A DNA stretch of 64,000 bases. It comes from UMGS1601 sp964617585. Its GTDB lineage: Bacteria; Bacillota; Clostridia; Oscillospirales; Ruminococcaceae. The translations under genes and the position numbers were made by a program. Shown here in pieces: positions 44,579 to 52,788 of the stretch. The DNA lies in contig CAZTXS010000001.1 of NCBI GenBank assembly GCA_964617585.1, positions 94,151 through 158,150 on the forward strand, written 5' to 3'. The notes below the pieces were generated by a model, which did not search any database, was not told where the DNA came from, and saw nothing but the letters and a program-made list of their open reading frames with translations. Within the stretch, counting starts at the first letter, position 1. Every line of letters starts with the position of its first letter.

Positions 44579-45758
44579 CTAAATCAACTCCTCTGTATCT
44601 TGCTATTGAGTAAACGTCTTTGTCGCCTCTGCCGGACAGGTTGATAACTAGTATCTGTTCCTTTGACATTTCAGGCGCTGTTTTGATAGCTGCGGCAACG
44701 GCGTGTGCAGATTCTATTGCGGGAATAATACCCTCGGTCTTTGAGAGATATTCAAAGGCTTTTACCGCTTCTTCATCGGTGACGTCTACATATTCGGCGC
44801 GTCCGATTGAGTTCAGATATGCGTGTTCAGGTCCGATTCCGGGATAGTCAAGACCCGCCGAAATTGAGTATACAGGATCTATTTGACCGTATTCGTTTTG
44901 TAAAAACAGCGACTTCATGCCGTGGAAAATTCCAAGCGAGCCCTTTGAAATGGTTGCGGCATGGTAGGGTGTATCTATTCCTCTGCCGGCGGCTTCAGCG
45001 CCTATAAGGCGAACGCTTTTATCGTCTATAAAGTCATAGAAAGCGCCCATAGCGTTTGAACCTCCGCCTACACAGGCAATAACGCAGTCGGGAAGCCTGC
45101 CCTCTTTTTGATTAAGCTCGGCTTTTATTTCCCTGCCGATTACCTTCTGAAAATCTCTAACCATTTGAGGATAGGGGTGAGGTCCCATAACCGAGCCTAT
45201 GCAGTAAAATGTTGTTTCGATATTTGTACACCAGTCGCGCATCGCTTCGTTAATGGCGTCCTTCAGCGTCGATGTTCCGCTGTCAACTCCTGTAACCTTT
45301 GCTCCAAGAAGATTCATTCTGTAAACGTTCAGCGACTGACGTTTCATATCTTCAGCGCCCATATAGACCTCACATTCCAGCCCGAACAGAGCGCATACGG
45401 TAGCCGTTGCAACACCGTGCTGCCCGGCTCCCGTTTCGGCGATAATTCTTTTCTTTCCCATCTTTTTTGCTAAAAGTATCTGACCGAGAACGTTGTTTAT
45501 CTTGTGAGATCCTGTGTGGTTTAAGTCCTCGCGCTTGATATAGATTTTCGCTCCTCCGAGATCGTTCGTCATCTTTTCAGCGAAATAGAGCATCGACGGC
45601 CTGCCTGCGTAATTTTTATAAAGCTCTTTCAGTTCATTTTGAAATTCTTCGTTATTTTTGTACTTTTCATAAGCTTCATCGAGCTCTAAAACAGCGTTCA
45701 TAACTGTTTCCGGAACATACTGTCCTCCGTACTCTCCGAAGCGTCCGATGTTTTTCAT
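44568..45758 (-). CDS. trpB: Tryptophan synthase beta subunit
   Basis: 396 aa; CGGAGG ahead of ATG. PLP lysine in HTGSHKINN, AETGAGQHGVATA, CVGGGSNAMGAF, and GRGDKD near the end. Condenses indole with serine. TrpB1-type, partner of the adjacent TrpA. Confidence 0.97.
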   Translation of the reverse strand: MKNIGRFGEYGGQYVPETVMNAVLELDEAYEKYKNNEEFQNELKELYKNYAGRPSMLYFAEKMTNDLGGAKIYIKREDLNHTGSHKINNVLGQILLAKKMGKKRIIAETGAGQHGVATATVCALFGLECEVYMGAEDMKRQSLNVYRMNLLGAKVTGVDSGTSTLKDAINEAMRDWCTNIETTFYCIGSVMGPHPYPQMVRDFQKVIGREIKAELNQKEGRLPDCVIACVGGGSNAMGAFYDFIDDKSVRLIGAEAAGRGIDTPYHAATISKGSLGIFHGMKSLFLQNEYGQIDPVYSISAGLDYPGIGPEHAYLNSIGRAEYVDVTDEEAVKAFEYLSKTEGIIPAIESAHAVAAAIKTAPEMSKEQILVINLSGRGDKDVYSIARYRGVDLVEE

Positions 45759-45800
45759 TTAATCTAACCTCCGTTTTTTCGCCATGCGGGCTTTTTGAGT

Positions 45801-46418
45801 TTAATCTTTATCTCTGACGGCTGAAATTATATTTCTTATCTTTTCTCTGTCCTTGAATTTATCTGTTTCAACCGAGCTTGAAACGTCAACGCCGAACGGC
45901 TTAACCTCGTCTATTGCTTTTGGAGCGTTTTCAGCCGATATACCTCCGGCTAAGAAAAACGGTTTTGTTATGTCGGCGTTTTTTATTATCTCCCAGTTGC
46001 CTACCTTACCTGTGCCGCCTATTGTTTTTTCACAAAAGCTGTCTATAAGAAGCTTATCGGCAGAAAGCTTGCAGGCTTCGTTTATTTCTTCTGTGGTTTG
46101 CGGTCTTATTGCCTTCCATATTTCACAGCTTGTTTTATTTCTCAGCGAATTTATAAATTCTTCATTCTCATCGCCGTGAAGCTGAATAACGCCAAGATAT
46201 TGTGCAAAGGCAAGAATAGTATCAACAGACTCGTTTACAAATACCCCTACCGGAATAATTTCATTGTGCAGATTTTCAGTCAGACGTGAAAGCTCATTAA
46301 GTCTGATATGCCGCCAAAAAGGCTTTGACAGAATAAATCCTGCATAATCGGGCTTGAATTCATTTACAAATCCAATGTCCTCATCACGTCTTAACCCGCA
46401 TATTTTAAGCTTTGTCAT
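45801..46418 (-). CDS. trpF: Phosphoribosylanthranilate isomerase
   Basis: 205 aa. KICGLRRDEDI (catalytic Cys), VGVFVNES, IQLHGDENEEF, FLAGGISAENA, GVDVSSSVET. Starts within the trpC stop (ATGA overlap). Confidence 0.95.
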   Translation of the reverse strand: MTKLKICGLRRDEDIGFVNEFKPDYAGFILSKPFWRHIRLNELSRLTENLHNEIIPVGVFVNESVDTILAFAQYLGVIQLHGDENEEFINSLRNKTSCEIWKAIRPQTTEEINEACKLSADKLLIDSFCEKTIGGTGKVGNWEIIKNADITKPFFLAGGISAENAPKAIDEVKPFGVDVSSSVETDKFKDREKIRNIISAVRDKD

Positions 46419-47191
46419 ATGCTTTTCAGTCCCTTGAGAGTTTTTGATATGTTATTGCTTCTCATAAGCGTTTCGCCTATAAGAACTGCCGAAGCACCGT
46501 AATCATAAACGGTTTTCATATCGATATTATCTTTGATTCCGCTTTCCGAAACTATGATTTTGTTATTGGGAATCAGAGAGGTTAATTTTTTCGTAGTTTT
46601 AAGATCAACCTCAAATGTTTTGAGGTTGCGGTTGTTAATGCCGATTATTTCAGCGCCTATGCTTAAAGCTTTTTCAAGCTCTCTTTCATCGTGAACCTCA
46701 ACCAGTGAATTAAGCGACAAGGAGCTTGCCAAATTATAAAATCTGCCGAGCGTTTCCTTGTCAAGAACCGCCGCTATCAGCAGAACTGCCGAAGCGCCTG
46801 TAGCTCTTGCTTCATAAATCTGATACTCGTCTATGATAAAGTCCTTTCGCAGAATCGGGATATTTACGTTTTCTGCAATCAGCTTTAAATATTCTGACGA
46901 GCCTTTAAAGTAATATTCCTCGGTTAAGCAGGAAATTGCGTCTGCGCCGGCTTTTTCATACTGCTTTGCAATTTCTAATGGGTTGAAGTCGGGTTTTATA
47001 AGTCCCTTTGACGGAGAAGCTTTTTTGACCTCGCATATAACGCTCAGGTTATTCCCCGACAAAGCTTGTTTAAAATCTTTTGTTACGAAGCCGGCGCTTT
47101 CTGCGGCTTCTGTTATTCTGTTCAGAGAAACATTTGATTTTTCCTTTTCAAGCTGTATTTTTCTCTTTTCGATTATATCGTCCAGAATCAT
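46415..47191 (-). CDS. trpC: Indole-3-glycerol phosphate synthase
   Basis: About 258 aa from ATG 47191; GTG 47200, overlapping the trpGD stop, is an alternative. ICEVKKASPSKG (Lys), ILRKDFIIDEYQI, GINNRNLKTFEVDL, VSESGI. Ring closure step to indole-3-glycerol phosphate. Confidence 0.95.
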   Translation of the reverse strand: MILDDIIEKRKIQLEKEKSNVSLNRITEAAESAGFVTKDFKQALSGNNLSVICEVKKASPSKGLIKPDFNPLEIAKQYEKAGADAISCLTEEYYFKGSSEYLKLIAENVNIPILRKDFIIDEYQIYEARATGASAVLLIAAVLDKETLGRFYNLASSLSLNSLVEVHDERELEKALSIGAEIIGINNRNLKTFEVDLKTTKKLTSLIPNNKIIVSESGIKDNIDMKTVYDYGASAVLIGETLMRSNNISKTLKGLKSI

Positions 47192-47196
47192 AATTA

Positions 47197-48834
47197 TCAC
47201 CGTTTATTCGTAAATTCTATAAGCTCGTTCAGTTTTTTCAAAGCTTTGCCGCTGTCGATAGAGTCCTCGGCTAACTTGATACCGGCAGAAACAGTGTCTG
47301 CCTTTCCTGTGACATAAAGCGCGCAGCCTGCATTCAGCAAAACAATATTTCTCTTAGGACCTTTTTCCTTTCCGCTAAGAATGTCAAGGGTAATTTGGGC
47401 GTTTTCCTCTGGAGTTCCGCCTTTTATGTCTTCCTTTGAAGCTGTTTCAAAACCGAAATCGGCAGGATTTATTTCGTACTTTGTAATCTTTTCGTTGTTT
47501 ATTTCACATACGGCAGTGCTGTTGGAAATTGAAACCTCATCCAGTTGGTCGTTTCCGTAAACGAGCAGTGCTCGTTTGATTCCAAGATTGATAAGCACCT
47601 TAGCCATTATATCCATAATCTTCGGAGAGTAAACTCCAAGTACCATATTTTCAGCAAAAGCAGGATTAATCAGCGGACCCATAATGTTGAAAACGGTTTT
47701 AATGCCGATTTGTTTTCTGACAGCTCCTACAAATCTCATTGCAGGGTGATAGCTTTGAGCGAACAAAAATGAGATGCCTATATCATTAATGAGCTTTTCA
47801 GCAGTTTCAGGAGTTGTTGCAATTTTTACCCCGAGGGCTTCCAAGCAGTCCGCCGCTCCGCTTTTTGACGAAGCGCTTCTGTTTCCGTGTTTGGCAACCT
47901 TTTGTCCGGCCCCTGCTATTACAAACGATGAGGTTGTGGAAATATTAAAGCTGTTCGACATATCTCCGCCCGTACCTACAATGTCTATAGAGTCGGAGCA
48001 GTTTTTAAGCTTTTGAGCCTTTTGCCTCATAAGCTTTGCAAAGCCTGTTATCTCTTCAATAGTTTCGCCTTTGACGGACATTGCCGTCAGCAGGGACGAT
48101 ATTTGAGCGTCGGTAGCCAGTCCGCTTGTTATAATATCCATAGCTGTATAAGCTTCGTCCTCGGTTAGACTTTCGCCGTTTACTGTTTTTGATATATATT
48201 TTTTAAGCTCTGTTTTTTCGCTTTCAGGAATAACTATTTTTTCTTTTGCATTAATTATTATTCCTACAATATTGTTGAGAAAGTTCCGTATGATTTTTTT
48301 GCCGGCGTCGGTAAGAATTGACTCCGGATGAAACTGAACGCCGAATGTAGGATGTTCATTATGCTTTACCGCCATTATCTGAGCCTTATCGTCCTCTGCT
48401 ATAACAGACAGACAAGACGGTATGCTTGATCTTTCGGCTATAAGAGAATGGTATCTTGCGACCTTAATCTTTTGAGGAAGCCCTGAAAACAGAGGATTGC
48501 CAGTGTTGAGTGTAACTTCGGACGCTTTGCCGTGAAGCTGTTCTTTAGCTATGACTATATTTCCTCCGAAAGCTTGGACTATCGCCTGATGACCCAGGCA
48601 AACGCCCAATATAGGTATTTTTCCGCTGAAGCGCTTTATAGCTTCAACAGATATTCCTGCGTCCTTAGGATAGCAGGGACCGGGCGAGATAATGAGAGCT
48701 TCGGGATTTAGTTTTTCAATTTCATCAATGGTTATCTCATCATTTCTCACTACCCGGATTTCTTTGTACAGCTCGCCTATATACTGATAAAGATTATAGG
48801 TAAAGCTGTCGTAATTGTCAATTAAAAGTATCAT
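47197..48834 (-). CDS. trpGD: Fused anthranilate synthase glutaminase and phosphoribosyltransferase TrpGD
   Basis: 545 aa. N-terminal class I glutaminase (about 1-195): ILGVCLGHQ with Cys79, FHPES with His169 and Glu171. C-terminal TrpD (about 210-545): EDEAYTAMDIITSG, DIVGTGGDMSNSFN, KHGNRSASSKSG, GVRK-like AVRKQIG. One chain supplies ammonia to TrpE and then adds phosphoribosyl to anthranilate. Such fusions occur in enterics and some Clostridia. Preceded by GGAGG after the tandem repeat tract. Confidence 0.95.
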   Translation of the reverse strand: MILLIDNYDSFTYNLYQYIGELYKEIRVVRNDEITIDEIEKLNPEALIISPGPCYPKDAGISVEAIKRFSGKIPILGVCLGHQAIVQAFGGNIVIAKEQLHGKASEVTLNTGNPLFSGLPQKIKVARYHSLIAERSSIPSCLSVIAEDDKAQIMAVKHNEHPTFGVQFHPESILTDAGKKIIRNFLNNIVGIIINAKEKIVIPESEKTELKKYISKTVNGESLTEDEAYTAMDIITSGLATDAQISSLLTAMSVKGETIEEITGFAKLMRQKAQKLKNCSDSIDIVGTGGDMSNSFNISTTSSFVIAGAGQKVAKHGNRSASSKSGAADCLEALGVKIATTPETAEKLINDIGISFLFAQSYHPAMRFVGAVRKQIGIKTVFNIMGPLINPAFAENMVLGVYSPKIMDIMAKVLINLGIKRALLVYGNDQLDEVSISNSTAVCEINNEKITKYEINPADFGFETASKEDIKGGTPEENAQITLDILSGKEKGPKRNIVLLNAGCALYVTGKADTVSAGIKLAEDSIDSGKALKKLNELIEFTNKR

Positions 48835-48870
48835 AATAAACCTCCAAATTTATAAATATTTTTTAATTTG

Positions 48871-49127
48871 CCGTTTAAGGAATTCTTACATTAAACAAGC
48901 TTTTCAAAGGCAGAGGGGATCCAACGTCACGAAAAAAGCCGACTGAACATTAATAAGAGTAAAGCCTGCCGTTTAAGGAATTCTTACATTAAACAAACTT
49001 TTCAAAGGCAGAGGGGATCCAACGTCACGAAAAAAGCCGACTGAACATTAATAAGAGTAAAGCCTGCCGTTTAAGGAATTCTTACATTAAACAAACTTTT
49101 CAAAGGCAGAGGGGATCCAACGTCACG
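48871..49127. repeat. Tandem 98-bp repeat in the trpE-trpGD gap
   Basis: Two full units (48871-48968, 48969-49066) and a 61-bp partial third (49067-49127) that forms the trpE 3' end. Units are nearly identical; the only difference noted is AAACAAGC versus AAACAAAC. Each carries GTTTAA/TTAAAC arms and the AAAGGCAGAGGGGATCC core. It lengthens the trpE-trpGD spacer to 265 bp in an otherwise tightly packed operon. Confidence 0.92.
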
Positions 49128-49130
49128 TTG
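49086..49130. repeat. Tail repeat at the trpE 3' end
   Basis: 45-bp segment matching 51909-51953 (nadC 3' end) at 41 of 45 positions, but read in a different frame. Encodes the last residues and stop of TrpE and ends in the near-palindrome CAACGTCACGTTG. Confidence 0.88.
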
Positions 49131-50593
49131 GCTTCTTTGATTGCGTTTATTACCGCAAGAGCTTTGTTGCAGGATTCCTGATATTCGTTTTCAGGAACGC
49201 TGTCGAGAACAACGCCGCCGCCTGCCTGAACATAAGCCTTATTATTCTTGAAAAGAACCGTTCTTATTGCAATGCAGGTGTCCAGACTTCCGTCAAAGGC
49301 AAGATAACCTACCGTTCCGCCGTAAAGACCGCGTCTTGTTGTTTCAAGCTCGTCGATTATCTCCATAGCCCTTACTTTAGGAGCGCCTGACAAGGTTCCT
49401 GCCGGAAGCGCCGACATAAGCGCATCAAGTGGCTTTTTATCTTCGGAAAGCTCTCCCTGAACGTTTGAAACAAGATGCATAACCTTTGAATAGCGTTCGA
49501 CAGTCATGAAATCTGTTACCTTTACGCTTCCGAACGTTGAAACCTTTCCGATATCGTTTCTTCCCAAATCGACAAGCATTGTATGTTCAGCTTTTTCTTT
49601 AGGATCATTTAAAAGCTGTTTTTCGTTTTTGTAGTCCTCTTCATCGGTTAGGCCTCTTTTTATAGTTCCTGCAATCGGCTTGGTTATAACGGTTCTGCCG
49701 TTTACCGAAACAAGCTTTTCAGGTGAAGCCCCCGCAAAAGCATAGTCCTTGTGTTTAAAATAATATAGGTAAGGGGAGGGGTTAGTCGATCTTAACATTC
49801 TGTACACATCGAAGCTGTCAGGCGGATTGTCAATTTCAAAACGCTGTGACGGAACGATTTGAAAAATATCTCCGTTTTTTATGTATTCCTTTGCTTTTTC
49901 CACGTTTTGAAGGTATTTTTCCTTTGTGATGTTAGATTTAACTATCAGCTCTTTTCCGCTTGACTTTTTGGCGTTGCGCTTTTGAGCGGTGTACGATCTA
50001 AGCGCCTCTATTATTTCATCTTTTCTTTTATCGCACGCTTCATATTGCGAGTCGACATCTCCGTCCGAATGAATATTAAGAATTATAACCGCCTTATTGC
50101 TCAGATGGTCGTAAGCGACAATTTCATCAAACAAAAACAGATTTGCGTCAGCCATTCCGAGATCGTCCTCAGGAGGACTGCTTAGTGTTTTCTCAAAATA
50201 TCTTACCATATCGTATGCGAAATAGCCTATAAGTCCTCCCGTCAGCTTGGGGCGGTTAGGAAATCCGGGAGATTTGTATTTTTCTAAAATCTTTGAAATA
50301 AACTCAATCGGGTTTGAAACCTCATAGCGTTTTTCCTTTCCGTTTTCTGAAATAACAGCTAAGTGATTTTTTAGGGTTATTTCCGCTTTCGGATTGATTC
50401 CTACAAACGAATAGCGTCCCCATTGGTCTTTGTTATCAACTGATTCAAGTATGAAACAGCTGTCGTAGGCCTCGTGCAGAGCGTTAAAAAGCTGAACGGG
50501 CGTAAACGAGTCTACAAGAAGTTCATAAAAAACGGGAACCGTCTTGTAGCTTTTAAGTATTTCTTTAATTTCTTGCTTTGATGGATACAGCAT
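49100..50593 (-). CDS. trpE: Anthranilate synthase component I
   Basis: 497 aa from ATG 50593, with GGAGG 7 nt upstream; the longer open frame upstream is T-box RNA. Chorismate-binding domain: GDIFQIVPSQRF, RSTNPSPYLYYF, AGASPEKLV, PIAGTIKRG, DLGRNDIGKVS, GTLSGAPKVRAME, GGGVVLDSVPENEYQE. N-terminal Trp-feedback site region present (LLVDS, ILES). Makes anthranilate with TrpG. The last ten residues (ANVTLDPLCL) and the stop come from a DNA repeat shared with nadC. Confidence 0.96.
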   Translation of the reverse strand: MLYPSKQEIKEILKSYKTVPVFYELLVDSFTPVQLFNALHEAYDSCFILESVDNKDQWGRYSFVGINPKAEITLKNHLAVISENGKEKRYEVSNPIEFISKILEKYKSPGFPNRPKLTGGLIGYFAYDMVRYFEKTLSSPPEDDLGMADANLFLFDEIVAYDHLSNKAVIILNIHSDGDVDSQYEACDKRKDEIIEALRSYTAQKRNAKKSSGKELIVKSNITKEKYLQNVEKAKEYIKNGDIFQIVPSQRFEIDNPPDSFDVYRMLRSTNPSPYLYYFKHKDYAFAGASPEKLVSVNGRTVITKPIAGTIKRGLTDEEDYKNEKQLLNDPKEKAEHTMLVDLGRNDIGKVSTFGSVKVTDFMTVERYSKVMHLVSNVQGELSEDKKPLDALMSALPAGTLSGAPKVRAMEIIDELETTRRGLYGGTVGYLAFDGSLDTCIAIRTVLFKNNKAYVQAGGGVVLDSVPENEYQESCNKALAVINAIKEANVTLDPLCL

Positions 50594-50624
50594 AACTAAA
50601 ACCTCCGTAAAATTTATTTTCGGC

Positions 50625-50945
50625 AATAAAAAAAGCCCATCGTTACACATTGGTAAAACCAATGGGACGATAGACATCGCGGTGCCACCCAAATTCACAG
50701 CAAGCTTGCGCTCGCCGCCTCATAAAGTACGCAACTTCAGCATAAGCCGATTGTATCAATACTTCTTTTCAATAACGCCGAAAACCAGCGGCAACGGATA
50801 CTTAGATAAATAATAATTTTAACTTTCACCGCGCTCCTCACAAACCCATTCACCGAAGTTCGTATGTGCCTTAATCCCACCGCATAAGGCTCTCTGCAAC
50901 ATCGTAAAATCAGCTACTTGCTTTTGTTCACAGGATTTAAAATAT
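50625..50945 (-). promoter_or_regulatory. tRNA-Trp T-box leader of the trp operon
   Basis: On the minus strand: a GAGAG-containing stem I, a specifier context GAATGGGTT with TGG (50848-50846), the 14-nt T-box GGGTGGCACCGCG (50692-50680), and a terminator hairpin CCCATTGG/CCAATG.. with a T-run (about 50676-50629) just before the trpE ribosome site. Uncharged tRNA-Trp would pair with the specifier and T-box and stabilise the antiterminator, switching the operon on. Confidence 0.92.
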
Positions 50946-50959
50946 TAAAAGTTAATATT

Positions 50960-50988
50960 ATTATATTCTCAAAAAAAACATTTGTCAA
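50960..50988 (-). promoter_or_regulatory. trp operon promoter
   Basis: Perfect consensus on the minus strand: TTGACA (50988-50983), 17-bp spacer, TATAAT (50965-50960). Transcription would begin near 50953, just ahead of the T-box. Confidence 0.88.
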
Positions 50989-51050
50989 TAGGTTTTATAT
51001 AACTTTTTATAAAATGATAAAAAATAGATTGTATTTATTCTAGAATGTGA

Positions 51051-51155
51051 TATAACTTAGGCAAGAAGTCCCCCGTCTTTATAGGCGGCGGGTTTCATTA
51101 CTCGGTCGGCAACGCCGGCCCTTGCCACATTGAATGACGGGTAAGTCCTTATTGG
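51051..51155 (-). repeat. Dispersed repeat copy J (medium form)
   Basis: 105-bp medium form between the trp promoter and the PASTA-gene terminator; its TCCAATAAGG end (one change from the usual TTCAATAAGG) faces the hairpin. Confidence 0.88.
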
Positions 51156-51175
51156 ATAAAAAGTTATATATAAAT

Positions 51176-51207
51176 AAAAGCTTTCCCAAAGGGGAAGCTT
51201 TTATTTT
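51176..51207. terminator. Terminator of the nad/PASTA operon
   Basis: Strong stem AAAAGCTTTCCC/GGGGAAGCTTTT with loop AAA and flanking A/T runs on both strands. Confidence 0.85.
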
Positions 51208-51217
51208 ACACTTCATC

Positions 51218-51751
51218 TTATTCAGGCTTGTTGGCGTCAACAGTCATTTTAATTGTTGAACCTACGGCTGCTTTTTTACCCTCGGCAGGACTCATGCTTA
51301 GTATATCACCCGTTTCTTCGCCCCACTTGTGCTGATACTTTACTTTTACCTTAAAGCCAAGCGACTCTAAAACTGTTTTTGCCGCCAAATAGTCCATGTC
51401 TGAAACTTCGGGTATCTCGACCTTTTGTACGCCCTTGCTTATAACTATGTCAACGGCTGTGCCTATTGAAATCTCTTCTCCCGCTTCAACACTCTGCCAA
51501 AAAATTTTATTCTTTTTAATCTCGTTATTATACTGCTTCGTTACAATAAGCGGAATGTTTTCCGTCTTTTCTACCGCCTGTTCATAAGTGAGTCCGCTTA
51601 AATCAGGCATAACTGTCTTGATGCGAATTTCTTCCTTTTGCACCTCTTCAACCGACGGCGTTTTATAGAATAAATCAGGAAAGCTGCATGAGCATAAGCT
51701 AAGCATAAGACCTAATACAGCTATTAAACAGAATATTTTTTTCATTTTCAT
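51218..51751 (-). CDS. PASTA-domain lipoprotein
   Basis: 177 aa. Signal peptide with lipobox LCSC near residue 22. Two PASTA domains (about 45-112, with MPDLSGLTYEQAV; and 113-174, with IPEVSDMDYLAAKTVLESLG). PASTA modules bind muropeptides or beta-lactams, usually on PknB kinases or PBPs. Here they stand alone on a lipid anchor with no kinase or transpeptidase domain, so it may be a wall sensor or adaptor. Confidence 0.85.
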   Translation of the reverse strand: MKMKKIFCLIAVLGLMLSLCSCSFPDLFYKTPSVEEVQKEEIRIKTVMPDLSGLTYEQAVEKTENIPLIVTKQYNNEIKKNKIFWQSVEAGEEISIGTAVDIVISKGVQKVEIPEVSDMDYLAAKTVLESLGFKVKVKYQHKWGEETGDILSMSPAEGKKAAVGSTIKMTVDANKPE

Positions 51752-51772
51752 TTATATCACCGCTTTTGTTTA

Positions 51773-51893
51773 TTAATCATTCAAAGAATCTTCTTTATAT
51801 TCTAAAATATCGCCCGGCTGGCAGTTTAAGAGCTTGCAGAGCTTTTCTATGGTTCTAGTGTCAATATCTCCGTCCTCAAGAATTTTTTATAGG
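51773..51893 (-). pseudogene. Remnant of an XRE (Cro/CI) HTH gene
   Basis: Minus-strand reading gives EDGDIDTRTIEKLCKLLNCQ followed by PGDILEYKED and a stop, the C-terminal half of a small YozG-like XRE repressor. The N-terminal half is missing, and the upstream part (GQATYKK) is out of frame by one base at an A-run. The lost part abuts the repeat at the nadC end, suggesting the repeat event truncated the gene. Confidence 0.7.
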
Positions 51894-51908
51894 TTGCCTG
51901 ACCTTATT

Positions 51909-51953
51909 ATTAAACTAACTTTCCAAAGGCAGAGCGGATTCAACGTCACGTTG
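51909..51953. repeat. Tail repeat at the nadC 3' end
   Basis: 45-bp segment 41/45 identical to 49086-49130 at the trpE end. Encodes the C-terminal tail and TAG stop of NadC in another frame; contains the near-palindrome CAACGTCACGTTG. Confidence 0.88.
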
Positions 51954-52784
51954 AATTTTCATGGAAATGTCAAAGGCTTTGACGGAATGAGTAATAGCTC
52001 CCACCGAGATAATATCAACACCCGTTTCGGCTATGCTGAGAACGGTTTCCTCGGTAACGTTTCCGCTGGCTTCAAGCAAAGCCTTTCCTGAAACAATTTC
52101 GACGGCTTTTTTCATGTCGCCGCAGTCCATATTGTCAAGCATGATTATGTCAGCGCCGACCTTCAAAGCCTCTCTGACTTCGTTCAGAGTACCTGTTTCG
52201 ACCTCAATCATTACCGTGTGTCCGAGCTTTTCTCTCAGAGTGTTCACAGCGTTGGTTATGCTTCCGTAAGCGTCTAAGTGCGTGTCTTTGAGCATTGCGC
52301 AGTCGGATAGATTAAAACGGTGATTTTTCCCTCCGCCGACAGTAACCGCATATTTTTGCAACGCTCTCAGACCCGGGAGCGTTTTTCTTGTGTCCGCAAT
52401 GGAAGCCTTATTTCCGGCGACAAGTGAAACCAATTTGTTAGTCATGGTGGCAATACCCGACATATGCTGAAGCAGGTTCAAAGCAATCCGCTCACCCTTT
52501 AGAAGAATCTTTGTTTTTCCCGTTATAGAAGCTATTATGTCGCCTGCCGAAACCTTTTCACCGTCATGAATTTTAATGATAAACTGCGTATTGCCGTCCA
52601 AAAGCGTAAAAACTCTCAGCGCAATGTCAATGCCGCAAAGAATACCGCTGTCCTTGGCAATGTAATTCGCTGTGCTGACGCTTTCGTCGGAAATCAGATA
52701 ATCCGTTGTGACGTCGATATAGCTAATGTCCTCTTTCAAAGCGTTTTTTATAATATCGTCAATTTCAAACTGCAATAACTGCAT
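51915..52784 (-). CDS. nadC: Nicotinate-nucleotide pyrophosphorylase (quinolinate phosphoribosyltransferase)
   Basis: 289 aa. GERIALNLLQHMSGIATMT, ADTRKTLPGLRALQKYAV, GGGKNHRFNL, IEVETGTLNE, IMLDNMD, SVGAITHSVKAFDISMKI. Converts quinolinate and PRPP to NaMN. The family usually ends at DISxKI; the extra QRDVESALPLES is supplied by the tail repeat. Operon: nadB, AI-2E permease, nadC. Confidence 0.95.
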   Translation of the reverse strand: MQLLQFEIDDIIKNALKEDISYIDVTTDYLISDESVSTANYIAKDSGILCGIDIALRVFTLLDGNTQFIIKIHDGEKVSAGDIIASITGKTKILLKGERIALNLLQHMSGIATMTNKLVSLVAGNKASIADTRKTLPGLRALQKYAVTVGGGKNHRFNLSDCAMLKDTHLDAYGSITNAVNTLREKLGHTVMIEVETGTLNEVREALKVGADIIMLDNMDCGDMKKAVEIVSGKALLEASGNVTEETVLSIAETGVDIISVGAITHSVKAFDISMKIQRDVESALPLES

Positions 52785-52788
52785 AAGG

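Noticed and set aside
48871..49127. Possible CRISPR array
   Set aside because: Units are 98 bp, contiguous and nearly identical, with no unique spacers.
50594..50698. Longer trpE start upstream of 50593
   Set aside because: The upstream codons are T-box and terminator RNA; the good SD belongs to ATG 50593.
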